In this document: positions 24,675 through 33,728 of the stretch, one piece after another
Position numbering within the stretch: position 1 is the stretch's first letter
Layout: every line of letters begins with the position of its first letter
DNA from: Chromobacterium aquaticum
Lineage (GTDB): Bacteria; Pseudomonadota; Gammaproteobacteria; Burkholderiales; Chromobacteriaceae
Direction of reading: 5' to 3'
Assembly (NCBI RefSeq): GCF_021129195.1
Contig: NZ_JAJOHW010000066.1
Coordinates: 1-33,728 of the forward strand
DNA: 33,728 nucleotides
The notes under the pieces: generated by a model
Databases searched by the model: none
Told to the model about the DNA's origin: nothing
Seen by the model: only the letters and a program-made list of their open reading frames with translations
Program-made: the position numbers and the translations under genes

Positions 24675-27050
24675 ATGTCTCAAACCAAGTTCAACGTACG
24701 CAAGGTCGCCGTGCTAGGCGCTGGCGTGATGGGCGCTCAAATCGCCGCCCATCTGGTGAATGCCAAAGTTCCGACCATCCTGTTCGATCTGCCGGCCAAG
24801 GAAGGCGACAAGAACGGCATCGTGCTCAAGGCGCTGGAAGGCCTGAAAAAGCAGAAGCCGGCGCCCTTGGCCAACAAGGATGCCGTCAACCACATTCAGC
24901 CGGCCAATTACGACGACCATCTGCACCTCTTGAAGGATTGCGACCTGGTGATCGAGGCCATCGCCGAGCGCATGGACTGGAAAGTGGACCTGTACCACAA
25001 AGTGGCGCCGCATCTGGGTGAGCACACCATTTTCGCCACCAATACTTCCGGCCTGTCGATCAACACCCTGGCGCAGGGCTGCCCGGACAGCGTGCGCCCG
25101 CGTTTCTGCGGCGTGCATTTCTTCAATCCGCCGCGCTATATGCACCTGGTGGAAATCATTCCCTGCCTGACCTCGGACGCTCACATCCTGGATAATCTGG
25201 AGCGCTTCCTGGTGTCCAGCCTGGGCAAGGGCGTGGTGCGCGCCAAGGATACGCCCAACTTCGTCGCCAACCGCATCGGCGTGTTCTCTATGCTGGCCAC
25301 CATCGCCAACGCGGCCAAGTTTGGCATCCGCTTCGATGTGGTGGACGATCTGACCGGCCCGCGCCTGGGCCGCCCCAAGTCCGCCACTTTCCGCACCGCC
25401 GACGTGGTGGGCCTGGATACCTTCGCCCACGTGGTCAAGACCATGCAGGACACCCTGCCGCAAGATCCGTGGCATGGCCTGTTCCAGACCCCGGAATGGA
25501 TGCAGAAGCTGATCGCCGCCGGCGCGCTGGGCGCCAAGACCAAGGCCGGCATCTATAAGAAAGACGGCAAGCGCATGTTGGTGCTGGACCCGGCCAAGGG
25601 CGAGTATGTCGGCGCCGGCGAGAAGGGCGACGACGCGGTCAAGGACATCCTGAAGATCGCCAATCCGGCGGAAAAATTCCAGAAACTGCGCGAGAGCAGC
25701 CACCCGCAGGCGCAATTCCTGTGGGCATGTTTCCGCGATGTGTTCCATTACATTTCCCACCATCTGGCCGATATCGCCAACTGCGCGCGCGATGTCGACT
25801 TCGCCATCCGCTGGGGCTTCGGCTGGAGCGTGGGTCCGTTCGAAACCTGGCAGGCCGCCGGTTGGCAGCAAGTGGCCAAGTGGCTGGACGAAGACGTGAA
25901 AGCCGGCAAGGCGCTGAGCGCCGCCGCGCTGCCGGCCTGGGTGCTGCAGGGCGACCGCGCCGGCGTGCACTTCGCCGAAGGTTCCTTCGATCCGGCCGGC
26001 AACAAGCTGGTGGGCCGTTCCACGCTGGACGTGTACCAGCGCCAGCTGGCGCCGGCCAAGGTGCTGGGCGAGGCGGCGGCGCCGCTGGGCGAAACCGTGT
26101 TCGAGAACGAGGGCGTGCGCGCCTTCACCACCGGCGACGAAGTATTGGTGGTGTCGTTCAAGAGCAAGGCGCACGCGATCGGTCCGGCCGTGATCGAGGG
26201 CTTGAACAAGGCCATCGACATCGCCGAAGACCGCTTCAAGGGCTTGGTGATCTGGCAGACCGAGGAGCCGTTCTCCGTTGGCGCCGATCTGCAGTCTATG
26301 ATGCCGGCCTTCATGATGGGCGACTGGGACGCGATCGACGCGACGGTGCGCCGCTTCCAGGAAACCTCGATGCGCCTGCGCTATTGCCAGGTACCGACGG
26401 TGGCGGCGACCCAGGGCTATGTGTTCGGCGGTGGCTGCGAATTCGCGATGCACTGCGACAAGACCGTGGCGGCGCTGGAATCCTATGTCGGCCTGGTGGA
26501 AGTGGGCGTTGGCCTGCTGCCGGGCGGCGGCGGTTGCAAGGAGTTCGCGCTGCGCGCCGCTCAGGAGGCGCGCGGCGATGTACTGGCCGCGCTGAAGGAC
26601 TACTTCATGGCCATCGCCACCGCCAAAGTGGCCACCAGCGGCTTCGAGGCGCAGGAAATCGGCTTCTTCCGCAACGGCGACCCGGTGGTGTTCAACGCCT
26701 ACGAGCTGCTGCACGTGGCCAAACAGCAGGCGATCGCGCTGGCCGAGGCCGGCTATCGTCCGCCGCTCAAGGTCAAGGGCTTCCCGGTGGCCGGCCGCAG
26801 CGGCGCCGCGTCGATCAAGGGCCAGTTGGTGAACATGCTGGAAGGCAACTTCATTTCCAAGCATGACTTCTTCATCGCCGGCCTGATCGCCGACGTGATG
26901 ACCGGCGGCGACATCGAAGCCGGCACCCTGGTCAATGAGCAGTGGATTCTGGACCTGGAACGCAAGGCCTTCATGACCTTGCTGAAGAACTCCAAGACCC
27001 AGGATCGCATTGCCAATATGTTGACCACCGGCAAGCCGCTGCGCAACTAA
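24675..27050 (+). CDS. fadN: 3-hydroxyacyl-CoA dehydrogenase / enoyl-CoA hydratase, FadN-type domain order
   Basis: A 791-residue bifunctional beta-oxidation enzyme. The N-terminal 3-hydroxyacyl-CoA dehydrogenase domain has the NAD-binding VAVLGAGVMGAQIAAHLV (11-28) and HFFNPPRYMHLVEIIP with the catalytic histidine near residue 150. Two dehydrogenase C-terminal domains follow to about 480. A crotonase domain (about 490-700) has FSVGADLQ (oxyanion hole) and FGGGCEFAMHCD. This order, dehydrogenase first, is the reverse of E. coli FadB and resembles Bacillus FadN (about 789 residues). GAGGA lies 6 nt before ATG 24675. A thiolase gene follows 194 nt downstream, completing the cycle. The symbol reflects architecture; proteobacterial copies are often just annotated as 3-hydroxyacyl-CoA dehydrogenase. 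Confidence 0.9.
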   Translation: MSQTKFNVRKVAVLGAGVMGAQIAAHLVNAKVPTILFDLPAKEGDKNGIVLKALEGLKKQKPAPLANKDAVNHIQPANYDDHLHLLKDCDLVIEAIAERMDWKVDLYHKVAPHLGEHTIFATNTSGLSINTLAQGCPDSVRPRFCGVHFFNPPRYMHLVEIIPCLTSDAHILDNLERFLVSSLGKGVVRAKDTPNFVANRIGVFSMLATIANAAKFGIRFDVVDDLTGPRLGRPKSATFRTADVVGLDTFAHVVKTMQDTLPQDPWHGLFQTPEWMQKLIAAGALGAKTKAGIYKKDGKRMLVLDPAKGEYVGAGEKGDDAVKDILKIANPAEKFQKLRESSHPQAQFLWACFRDVFHYISHHLADIANCARDVDFAIRWGFGWSVGPFETWQAAGWQQVAKWLDEDVKAGKALSAAALPAWVLQGDRAGVHFAEGSFDPAGNKLVGRSTLDVYQRQLAPAKVLGEAAAPLGETVFENEGVRAFTTGDEVLVVSFKSKAHAIGPAVIEGLNKAIDIAEDRFKGLVIWQTEEPFSVGADLQSMMPAFMMGDWDAIDATVRRFQETSMRLRYCQVPTVAATQGYVFGGGCEFAMHCDKTVAALESYVGLVEVGVGLLPGGGGCKEFALRAAQEARGDVLAALKDYFMAIATAKVATSGFEAQEIGFFRNGDPVVFNAYELLHVAKQQAIALAEAGYRPPLKVKGFPVAGRSGAASIKGQLVNMLEGNFISKHDFFIAGLIADVMTGGDIEAGTLVNEQWILDLERKAFMTLLKNSKTQDRIANMLTTGKPLRN

Positions 27051-27077
27051 GTGCTTGGGGATGATTCTGCTGCGCGC

Positions 27078-27145
27078 GCCGATATCGAATGCTGCGATGC
27101 TCGCCGTACCGCATGTACGGCTGCGCTTCTCGCTTCGATCTCGGC
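27078..27145. repeat. REP-like nested hairpin between fadN and fadA
   Basis: GCCGATATCGAA (27078-27089) and TTCGATCTCGGC (27134-27145) pair at 11 of 12 positions. Inside them CCGTAC-CGCAT-GTACGG (27104-27120) forms a second perfect stem. The nested form resembles extragenic palindromic repeats found in proteobacterial genomes; other copies were not seen in this window. It may stabilise the fadN transcript. Confidence 0.5.
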
Positions 27146-27197
27146 CCGCTCGCGACGAATCCTCCCGCAAGCACGGCCAATAGCCAGATGAAAGGCC

Positions 27198-27224
27198 GCC
27201 TGATCGCCGTAGCGCGGATCAGGC
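27198..27224 (+). other. Hairpin just upstream of the fadA ribosome site
   Basis: GCCTGATC (27198-27205) and GATCAGGC (27217-27224) form a perfect 8-bp stem with an 11-nt loop. It ends 6-7 nt before the AGGAG of fadA. No T-run follows. It could modulate ribosome access or mark a processing site. Confidence 0.4.
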
Positions 27225-27244
27225 CGCCGACAGGAGAATCAAAA

Positions 27245-28447
27245 ATGAGCAAACAAGTACAAGAAGCCTACATCGTCGCCGCCACCCGCACGCCGGTGGG
27301 CAAGGCGCCGCGCGGCATGATGCGCAATGTGCGTCCGGACGACATGCTGGCGCATGTGATCACCGGCGCGCTGGCCCAGGTGCCGAACCTGGACCCCAAG
27401 CTGATTTCCGATTGCGTGGTGGGTTGCGCGTTTCCGGAAGCGGAGCAGGGTCTGAACATGGCGCGCATCGGCGTGCTGCTGGCCGGTCTGCCCGACACCG
27501 TGGGCGGCATCACCATCAACCGTTACTGCTCGTCCGGCATCAACGCGGTGCAGATGGCCGCCGACCGCATCCGCCTGGGCGAGGCCGACGTGGTGATCGC
27601 CGCGGGTTCCGAGTCGATGTCCCTGGTGCCGATGATGGGCAACAAGGTGTCGCTGAATCCGGAAATCTTCAGCAAGGATGAGAACTACGGCATCGCTTAC
27701 GGCATGGGCCTGACCGCCGAGAAAGTGGCGCAGCAATGGGGCGTGTCGCGTGAAGATCAGGACGCGTTCGCGGTGGAGTCGCATCGCCGCGCGCTGGCCG
27801 CGATCGACGGCGGCAAGTTCAAGAGCGAGATCACGCCGCTGGAAGCGATCTACCGCACGCCTAATCTGGAAACCGGCGAAGTGCTGGTCAAGAAGCGGGT
27901 GCTGGACACCGATGAAGGCCCGCGTCGCGAAACCACGCTGGAAGGCCTGGCCAAGCTGAAGACGGTATTCGACGCCAAGGGTTCGGTGACCGCCGGCAAC
28001 TCCTCGCAGATGTCCGATGGCGCCGGCGCGGTGATTCTGGTGTCCGAGCGCGTGCTCAAGGAGTTCAACCTGACGCCGCTGGGTCGTTATGTGACTTTCG
28101 CGGTCAAGGGCGTGCCGCCGGAAATCATGGGCATCGGCCCGAAAGAGGCGATCCCGGCCGCGCTGAAGCAAGCAGGCCTGCAGCAGGACGATCTGAAGTG
28201 GATCGAACTGAACGAGGCGTTTGCGGCTCAGGCGCTGGCGGTGATCCGCGATCTGAACCTGGACACTTCCAAGGTCAACCCGCATGGCGGCGCGATCGCC
28301 CTGGGTCACCCGCTGGGCGCCACCGGCGCCATCCGCACCGCCACCCTGGTGCACGGCATGCGCGACGCCGGCCAGAAGGGTTACGGCATGGTGACCATGT
28401 GCATCGGCACTGGCATGGGCGCAGCCGGCATCATCGAAGTGCTGTAA
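27245..28447 (+). CDS. fadA: Acetyl-CoA C-acyltransferase (3-ketoacyl-CoA thiolase)
   Basis: A 400-residue thiolase. All catalytic elements are present: the acyl-accepting cysteine in [10 protein letters not shown] (Cys95), [23 protein letters not shown] (His355) and [11 protein letters not shown] (Cys386). It cleaves 3-ketoacyl-CoA with CoA to acetyl-CoA and a shortened acyl-CoA. The length fits FadA/FadI-like enzymes (about 390-430). AGGAG lies 9 nt before ATG 27245; the frame open upstream to 27089 runs through the repeat-like gap and is not coding. Same strand as fadN, probably an operon, ended by a strong bidirectional terminator. It is paired with a FadN-type partner rather than an E. 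coli-like FadB. Confidence 0.94.
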   Translation: MSKQVQEAYIVAATRTPVGKAPRGMMRNVRPDDMLAHVITGALAQVPNLDPKLISDCVVGCAFPEAEQGLNMARIGVLLAGLPDTVGGITINRYCSSGINAVQMAADRIRLGEADVVIAAGSESMSLVPMMGNKVSLNPEIFSKDENYGIAYGMGLTAEKVAQQWGVSREDQDAFAVESHRRALAAIDGGKFKSEITPLEAIYRTPNLETGEVLVKKRVLDTDEGPRRETTLEGLAKLKTVFDAKGSVTAGNSSQMSDGAGAVILVSERVLKEFNLTPLGRYVTFAVKGVPPEIMGIGPKEAIPAALKQAGLQQDDLKWIELNEAFAAQALAVIRDLNLDTSKVNPHGGAIALGHPLGATGAIRTATLVHGMRDAGQKGYGMVTMCIGTGMGAAGIIEVL

Positions 28448-28465
28448 GACGCGTTTTTTCGACGC

Positions 28466-28500
28466 AAAAAAACCGGCTCGCGATGGTGAGCCGGTTTTTT
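28466..28500. terminator. Bidirectional terminator between fadA and the PilZ gene
   Basis: The arms 28466-28479 (seven A then CCGGCTC) and 28488-28500 (GAGCCGG then six T) form a GC stem flanked by A/T runs on both sides. It serves fadA on the plus strand and the convergent PilZ-domain gene on the minus strand. It begins 18 nt after the fadA stop. Confidence 0.9.
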
Positions 28501-28508
28501 ATTGCGCC

Positions 28509-30026
28509 TCAGTCGACTTTGGACAGGGTGTCGAAGTCGCTGTGGCTGCAATCCTCGTACTCATGCTGCGGCGTCTTGAGGCGGATCTGGTAGGACTTGC
28601 CCTGCGCCGCCAGTACCAGTTGCTTGTCCGGCTGGGTCAAGGCCTTGGGCATCAAGAAGCAGCGCTGGCCCTTGCGCGAATTGGGCTGGGTGATGTAGAT
28701 CGCGGTGGACGGCGGCGACTCCGGGCGCTCCGGGTCCAGCAGCGATACGCCGACCGGGCTTTGACCGAGGATCTCGATGCCGACCTTGGTGCCGTTGCTC
28801 TGACGCAGTATCCGGCGGATCACGCCCAGCAACAGCGGGTGATTCTCCGCCTTGACCAGGATGACGCGGCCGATGGCCAGCTGTTCCACCGCCTTGCCGA
28901 TGAAGGTGAGGCCCATGCCGGTGGCGCTGATGTCATTGATGCGCCAGTCGCTGGCGCGCTCGGAATCGTGCTCCTGCACATCCTGAACCTTGACCTGGTA
29001 AGCGACGCGCTCGAAGCCGATATTGACCAGCGCATTGGACGCATGCAGGGAGCGCTCGGACTTGCGCAGCGACTTGCCGCCGTCGGTAGACCAGCGGATG
29101 GCCAGTTTTTCGCATAGAATGGCCCATTCCTCGCGCTCCAGATTGCCATCCATGGCGGCGAGGGCGGGCGGAATGCGGCGGTCCAGATCGAACATCAGAT
29201 CAGCCAATCGGCTGGTGATGACATAGGCGGACCAATAGCGGTGCCATTTGCCGGCCATGCCGCGCAACATCGCCTGCGGCGGCTCAGGCATCGACAGATT
29301 GTAGACGAAGATGGGTTCCTCCACCGGTGGCTGCTTGTCCAGCGGTATGCCCTGGCTCAACATCATCAGCAACTGATCAACGGCGACGATTTCCCGGTGC
29401 AGCATATTGTCGGTCTGCGCCAGAAACAGCATGCCGGCCTGGATCAGCAATTGCTCGCAGCTGAATTCTTCCGGACTGTTCAGGTACAGCTTGACCGGAT
29501 GGCGCGCGAAACCGCTTTCCTCCGCCTGACTGTAAAAGCGGAAGCCGTTCTGCCAGGCCGAGCCTTCCGGCTTCAGGTAGCGCAGCGAATTCCAGGCGAT
29601 CAGGCGCATCTGGTGGTGCAGGCCGCGGGTGGTGATGATGCGGATCTCGTCGTCGGGCACGGCGTTGGGATGGCTTTTGTAGAGCCTCAGACAGATCTGG
29701 TAGGCGGAGGACAGCTCATGCCAGTAGGCGAGGATGGTGGGCAGATAGCCCTTGCTGCCGCCCTTGGACTGCAGATAATCCTGGCACAGCTGGCGGTGGA
29801 TGTTATTGGCCTTGTCATCAACATAGACTAAGGTCTTGACACGTTCCTTGAGCGATATCTCGGTGTCGGTATTGATTTTTGCGACGGCCTTGATGATTTC
29901 GACCAGGGCGCCGAAATACTCGGCCTGCGGCAAATCGCGCACTAATAGCGTCGCTGACTGCGCCACTTCGGACGCTGTCGTGTTTTTGTTCAGAAGGGAA
30001 CTGACTAGTGATTTGAAGTCAAACAT
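28509..30026 (-). CDS. PilZ-domain protein, candidate cyclic di-GMP effector
   Basis: A 505-residue cytoplasmic protein with no signal peptide or membrane span. The N-terminal ~300 residues are mostly helical and I do not recognise them as a named domain. A PilZ-like region follows: RKSER (321-325) fits RxxxR, and DISATG (365-370) fits the DxSxxG motif. The strand pair VILVKAENHPLLLGVIRRILRQ and GTKVGIEIL then matches the end of a PilZ fold. The spacing of about 39 residues between the two motifs is longer than usual. A polar C-terminal ~85 residues follows. Together these suggest cyclic di-GMP binding with an unknown output. It is monocistronic, convergent with fadA and divergent from the patatin gene. 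Confidence 0.75.
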   Translation of the reverse strand: MFDFKSLVSSLLNKNTTASEVAQSATLLVRDLPQAEYFGALVEIIKAVAKINTDTEISLKERVKTLVYVDDKANNIHRQLCQDYLQSKGGSKGYLPTILAYWHELSSAYQICLRLYKSHPNAVPDDEIRIITTRGLHHQMRLIAWNSLRYLKPEGSAWQNGFRFYSQAEESGFARHPVKLYLNSPEEFSCEQLLIQAGMLFLAQTDNMLHREIVAVDQLLMMLSQGIPLDKQPPVEEPIFVYNLSMPEPPQAMLRGMAGKWHRYWSAYVITSRLADLMFDLDRRIPPALAAMDGNLEREEWAILCEKLAIRWSTDGGKSLRKSERSLHASNALVNIGFERVAYQVKVQDVQEHDSERASDWRINDISATGMGLTFIGKAVEQLAIGRVILVKAENHPLLLGVIRRILRQSNGTKVGIEILGQSPVGVSLLDPERPESPPSTAIYITQPNSRKGQRCFLMPKALTQPDKQLVLAAQGKSYQIRLKTPQHEYEDCSHSDFDTLSKVD

Positions 30027-30127
30027 TTAGCCCGGCTTTATAGGAAATTATGTTTTCATTAGCATATCGCTATATCTTACGCCACGCGCAGGCGCGGGTG
30101 AAACGGTAATTCTCATTATTTACCCAT

Positions 30128-32389
30128 ATGCTTACAAATAACAATCACGGGAATCGGCGGCAGCGGCTGCTGGGCTTGATCTTGGCCGGTGTTTTGGCGC
30201 AGACGGCCTGGGCCGGCGCTGAAGCCGCGGTCGACGCCTATCCGCCGCAAGGCGTGGGTCTGGTGCTGGGAGGCGGCGGCGCGCGGGGTTTTGCCCATTT
30301 GGGGGTGCTCAAGGAATTGGAGCGTTTGCGGGTGCCTATCGCTTGCATCGCCGGCACCAGCGCCGGCGCCTTGATTGGTGGTATTTATGCAAATGGCTTG
30401 CCGCTGGAGCAGATGGAGCGCGAATTCGATGGCGCCGACTGGGAGGCCTTGCTGTCCGGCAAGCCGGTGCGCGCCGATGTGCCCTATGACCGCAAGCGCG
30501 ATGATTACAAGAACTATCTGGACATTACCTTCGGCCTGAAGAAAGACGGCCTGGGCGTGCCGCGCAGCGCGATCAACTCCCAGGAAATCGAGCTTTACAT
30601 CCACAAGCTGACCCGCGATCGGGTGGTGGGCAATTTCGATCAATTGCCGATTCCGTTCCGCGCCATCGCCACCGATCTGGCCACCGGCGAACCGGTGGTG
30701 TTCTCCCAGGGCTCGCTGGCGCGCGCGCTGCGCGCCAGCATGGCGGTGCCGGGTCTGTTCGACTTGATCGAGGACGATGAGGGCCGCTTGCTGGTGGATG
30801 GCGGCCTGGCGCGCAACCTGCCTATCCAGGACGTCAAGGGCCGCTGCGCGGATCATGTGATCGTGGTCGATGTGTCCACGCCGCTGATGAAGGCGGGGGA
30901 AATCCATTCGCTGTTCGACGTGGTGGCGCAGACCTCCAATCTAATGGTCAGCCGCAACGCCAAGGAGCAGATGCGCAAGCTGGACAAGGGCGACATCGTG
31001 ATCAAGCCGGATCTGAACGGCTACACCTCGGCCTCCTTCAATGAGCACCAGGCCATTACCCAGCGCGGCGAGGCAGCCGCCAAGGCGCTGGCCAAGCAGC
31101 TGGAAGCCTATTCGGTGTCGGAGGAGGAGTACGCCGCGTGGCGGCGCCGGCTGGCACGGCCGCATTTCCCGCTGATAGACAAGATCCAGGTGGAGGGTAA
31201 ACCCGGCCAGTTCACCAAGCCGGAGCAATTGGCCAAGTCGCTGGCCTTCTCCTCGGTGGTTGAGCCGGTCAGCAGCGCCCAATCCAGGCTGCGCGGCGTG
31301 TTCGCCGGCGGCGATTACGACCGGTTGACCTATCGCGTCGACAATGTGTCCGGCCGTAATGTGATGACGGTGCTGCCGCTGGAGCGCAGCATCGGTCCTA
31401 ATTTCATGCGTTTTGGCCTGAATCTGAGCAGCGCGACGCCGGGGGAGAGCAACTTCAATTTCTTGGCCTCGCATGAATGGCGCAACGCCAATAGCGCCGG
31501 CGGCGCCTGGCGCAACGATGTGTCCATAGGCCAGAACAAGCTGATCAAGACCGAGTGGTATCAGCCGCTGTACGAAGGCAGCCCGGTGTTCACCGCCGCC
31601 TCGCTGGGCTATCGCCAGGACTTCCTGCCGGTTTACAACTCTGACCACACGCTGAATCTGGAGTGGAATAATAATGTCGGCAGCGTGCGCCTGGATGGCG
31701 GCCTGGCCTTGGGGCGCTATGGCGAGTGGCGGATAGGCGCGTACCGGGACGACAACCATTTCAGCTCGCGGGTGTCATGGCTTCCCGGCGTGGTGCCGCC
31801 GAACTACCGAGATACCGGCATTGCCAGCAGCCTGGTGGTCGATCAGTTCGACAATCCGAAATGGCCGCGCGCCGGCTATTTCTTCAGCGGCCGCGTCACC
31901 AAGAGCATTCCGTCCTGGGGCAGCGATGTCAATCTGACGAGTTACGACACCGTGCTGGAGTACGCCAAGACCCTGGGCAGCGTGACGATGCGGCTCAGCG
32001 CCAAGAACAAGGGAGCGTTGAACCGCGGCAACGACGAAGCTTTCCTGGTGGTGCCCAGATCGCTGGGCGGCTTCCTGAACCTGAGCGGCTATCAGGATTC
32101 CGAGTTGATCGGCGAGCGCTCATCCTTGTTCCGTTCCATGCTGTACTGGCGCGCATCCAGCCTGCCGGCGGCTTTGGGGTCCGGTGTTTATGCCGGTATT
32201 TCTATGGAATTGGGCAAAATCTGGGGCAGGGTAGGGACCAACGATTGGTCGCAGAGCAATAGCGACTGGATTCCCGCCGGCTCGGTGTTCCTGGCCGCCG
32301 ACACCATCATCGGTCCGTTCTTCGTCGGCATGGGGACGGCAAGAGGCGGCAAGCCGACTGCCTATCTCTATCTGGGTACCGACTATTGA
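30128..32389 (+). CDS. PlpD-like patatin phospholipase fused to POTRA and outer-membrane barrel (type Vd autotransporter)
   Basis: A 753-residue precursor, close to Pseudomonas PlpD (about 728). It has a signal peptide (basic NRRQR, then LLGLILAGVLAQTAWA, cleavage near 29). The patatin domain has oxyanion GGGGARG (48-54), nucleophile GTSAG (Ser78) and DGG (Asp224) as the catalytic dyad. A POTRA-like segment (about 345-425, FPLIDKIQVEGKPGQF) comes next, then a 16-strand-type barrel similar to Omp85/BamA surface antigens ending in AYLYLGTDY. Type Vd proteins pass a lipolytic domain to the surface through their own barrel. The substrate would be phospholipid or other acyl esters. The start has no clear Shine-Dalgarno, but no other start retains the signal peptide. 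Confidence 0.9.
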   Translation: MLTNNNHGNRRQRLLGLILAGVLAQTAWAGAEAAVDAYPPQGVGLVLGGGGARGFAHLGVLKELERLRVPIACIAGTSAGALIGGIYANGLPLEQMEREFDGADWEALLSGKPVRADVPYDRKRDDYKNYLDITFGLKKDGLGVPRSAINSQEIELYIHKLTRDRVVGNFDQLPIPFRAIATDLATGEPVVFSQGSLARALRASMAVPGLFDLIEDDEGRLLVDGGLARNLPIQDVKGRCADHVIVVDVSTPLMKAGEIHSLFDVVAQTSNLMVSRNAKEQMRKLDKGDIVIKPDLNGYTSASFNEHQAITQRGEAAAKALAKQLEAYSVSEEEYAAWRRRLARPHFPLIDKIQVEGKPGQFTKPEQLAKSLAFSSVVEPVSSAQSRLRGVFAGGDYDRLTYRVDNVSGRNVMTVLPLERSIGPNFMRFGLNLSSATPGESNFNFLASHEWRNANSAGGAWRNDVSIGQNKLIKTEWYQPLYEGSPVFTAASLGYRQDFLPVYNSDHTLNLEWNNNVGSVRLDGGLALGRYGEWRIGAYRDDNHFSSRVSWLPGVVPPNYRDTGIASSLVVDQFDNPKWPRAGYFFSGRVTKSIPSWGSDVNLTSYDTVLEYAKTLGSVTMRLSAKNKGALNRGNDEAFLVVPRSLGGFLNLSGYQDSELIGERSSLFRSMLYWRASSLPAALGSGVYAGISMELGKIWGRVGTNDWSQSNSDWIPAGSVFLAADTIIGPFFVGMGTARGGKPTAYLYLGTDY

Positions 32390-32423
32390 ACTGATCTCGG
32401 TTTATCCGCTGTTGGGAAAACCA

Positions 32424-32464
32424 AAAACGCTATATGGCGCAAGCCATATAGCGTTTTGTTTTTA
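32424..32464 (+). terminator. Terminator after the patatin gene
   Basis: A perfect 15-bp stem, AAAACGCTATATGGC (32424-32438) with GCCATATAGCGTTTT (32443-32457), closes on a GCAA tetraloop and is followed by GTTTTT. It lies 34 nt after the stop. The A-run on the left arm could also serve the opposite strand, but no gene ends there. Confidence 0.9.
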
Positions 32465-32571
32465 CTGGGCATTAGTGGGCGCTAGCGGTGGCCAGGCGTT
32501 GTTGTTGATCTTTTGGACGGTTGAATTTTAAGTTCATGTATTTTCTGTTGTTGATATGTTACGTAAAAATA

Positions 32572-32581
32572 CAAACGTTTG
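32572..32581 (+). promoter_or_regulatory. CAAACGTTTG palindrome upstream of the lipase gene
   Basis: A perfect 10-bp palindrome 103 nt before the lipase ATG. Its AAACGTTTG core is identical to the left part of the candidate operator before fadL (22612-22620). It may be a site for the PsrA-like regulator. A single short match could also be chance in this A+T-rich region. No convincing -35/-10 pair was found in 32465-32684. Confidence 0.4.
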
Positions 32582-32672
32582 AATAATTCTGGTGTTTTTT
32601 CCGGCTTTCCCCTATCAACAGTCGTGGGCCCAAAAACCAGAGTAAATACTCAGCCCGCATTTCATCGACTAG

Positions 32673-33613
<941 letters not shown>

Positions 33614-33614
<1 letters not shown>

Positions 33615-33728
33615 TGCGGCGGGCCTGGATGGCTTGGGGCTGCGCGCTGCTCTTGGGCGTGCTGGCCTGGCTGGGCTGGCCCGCCGCCGATGACGCTGCG
33701 GCGCAGGCTGGCGGCACGGCCCCGCTGG
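33614..33728 (+). CDS. lifO: Lipase-specific foldase, N-terminal fragment (runs off the window)
   Basis: 38 complete codons are visible: MRRAWMAWGCALLLGVLAWL followed by GWPAADDAAAQAGGTAPL. This is a single N-terminal membrane anchor with a positively charged start, then an Ala/Gly/Pro-rich linker, as in Lif chaperones that sit in the inner membrane and fold lipase in the periplasm. The ATG shares its A with the lipase stop (TGATG), so the pair is translationally coupled. The diagnostic foldase motif lies beyond the window, so the assignment depends on position and topology. Confidence 0.8.

Noticed and set aside
24714-27170. Very long open antisense frame opposite fadN (about 818 codons)
   Set aside because: Same reason: a composition-driven shadow of a gene with complete catalytic motifs on the other strand.
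30107-30125. Fur-box-like sequence just before the patatin gene
   Set aside because: Only about 11 of 19 positions match by my alignment, with no symmetric second half. Chance match in an A+T-rich gap.

Overview
The window looks like chromosomal DNA of a Chromobacterium-type betaproteobacterium (Neisseriales, Chromobacteriaceae). This is inferred from the high G+C content, the catecholate siderophore genes in the order entC-E-B-A, a Pseudomonas-like family I.1 lipase with its foldase gene, and protein sequences resembling that group. No database search was possible. No rRNA, tRNA, CRISPR array, phage or transposase gene was seen.

Layout. (1) 1-5037, iron: entC-entE-entB-entA on the minus strand makes and activates 2,3-dihydroxybenzoate. 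The three junctions are ATGA stop/start overlaps, and a Fur box sits inside the promoter. A second Fur-box promoter points the other way and drives an apparently catalytically dead DAHP-synthase homologue. (2) 5050-9133, minus strand: a PAS-GGDEF diguanylate cyclase, then gluconate permease, gluconokinase and a GntR repressor with a perfect GntR-type operator. (3) 9347-12387, minus strand: a radical SAM/SPASM protein downstream of three small proteins that share a Tyr-x10-Gly-Asp-Leu tail. This is a predicted but, to my knowledge, biochemically uncharacterised peptide-modification system, and it is the most interesting locus here. (4) 12685-17213: an orphan peptide-binding protein plus a zinc deacylase, divergent from a D-amino-acid dehydrogenase plus a VanX/DdpX-type D-Ala-D-Ala dipeptidase. 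This reads as a D,D-dipeptide salvage cassette. (5) 17317-18666: a MITE-like inverted-repeat element just upstream of metZ.

(6) 18869-28447, plus strand: a fatty-acid island. It holds a PsrA-like TetR regulator, fadE, a hotdog thioesterase, the outer-membrane transporter fadL, a FadN-type hydroxyacyl-CoA dehydrogenase/enoyl-CoA hydratase and a thiolase. A 16-bp motif is shared by the regulator promoter and the fadL promoter. (7) 28509-30026, minus strand: a PilZ-domain protein. (8) 30128-32389: a PlpD-like patatin fused to POTRA and beta-barrel domains (type Vd secretion). (9) 32685 to the end: a secreted triacylglycerol lipase and the start of its foldase gene.

How it fits together: lipase and patatin release fatty acids outside or at the cell surface, FadL imports them, and FadE, FadN and FadA degrade them. 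A PsrA-like regulator probably senses acyl-CoA. A partial copy of the shared operator also lies upstream of the lipase, which would place the secreted enzyme in the same regulon.
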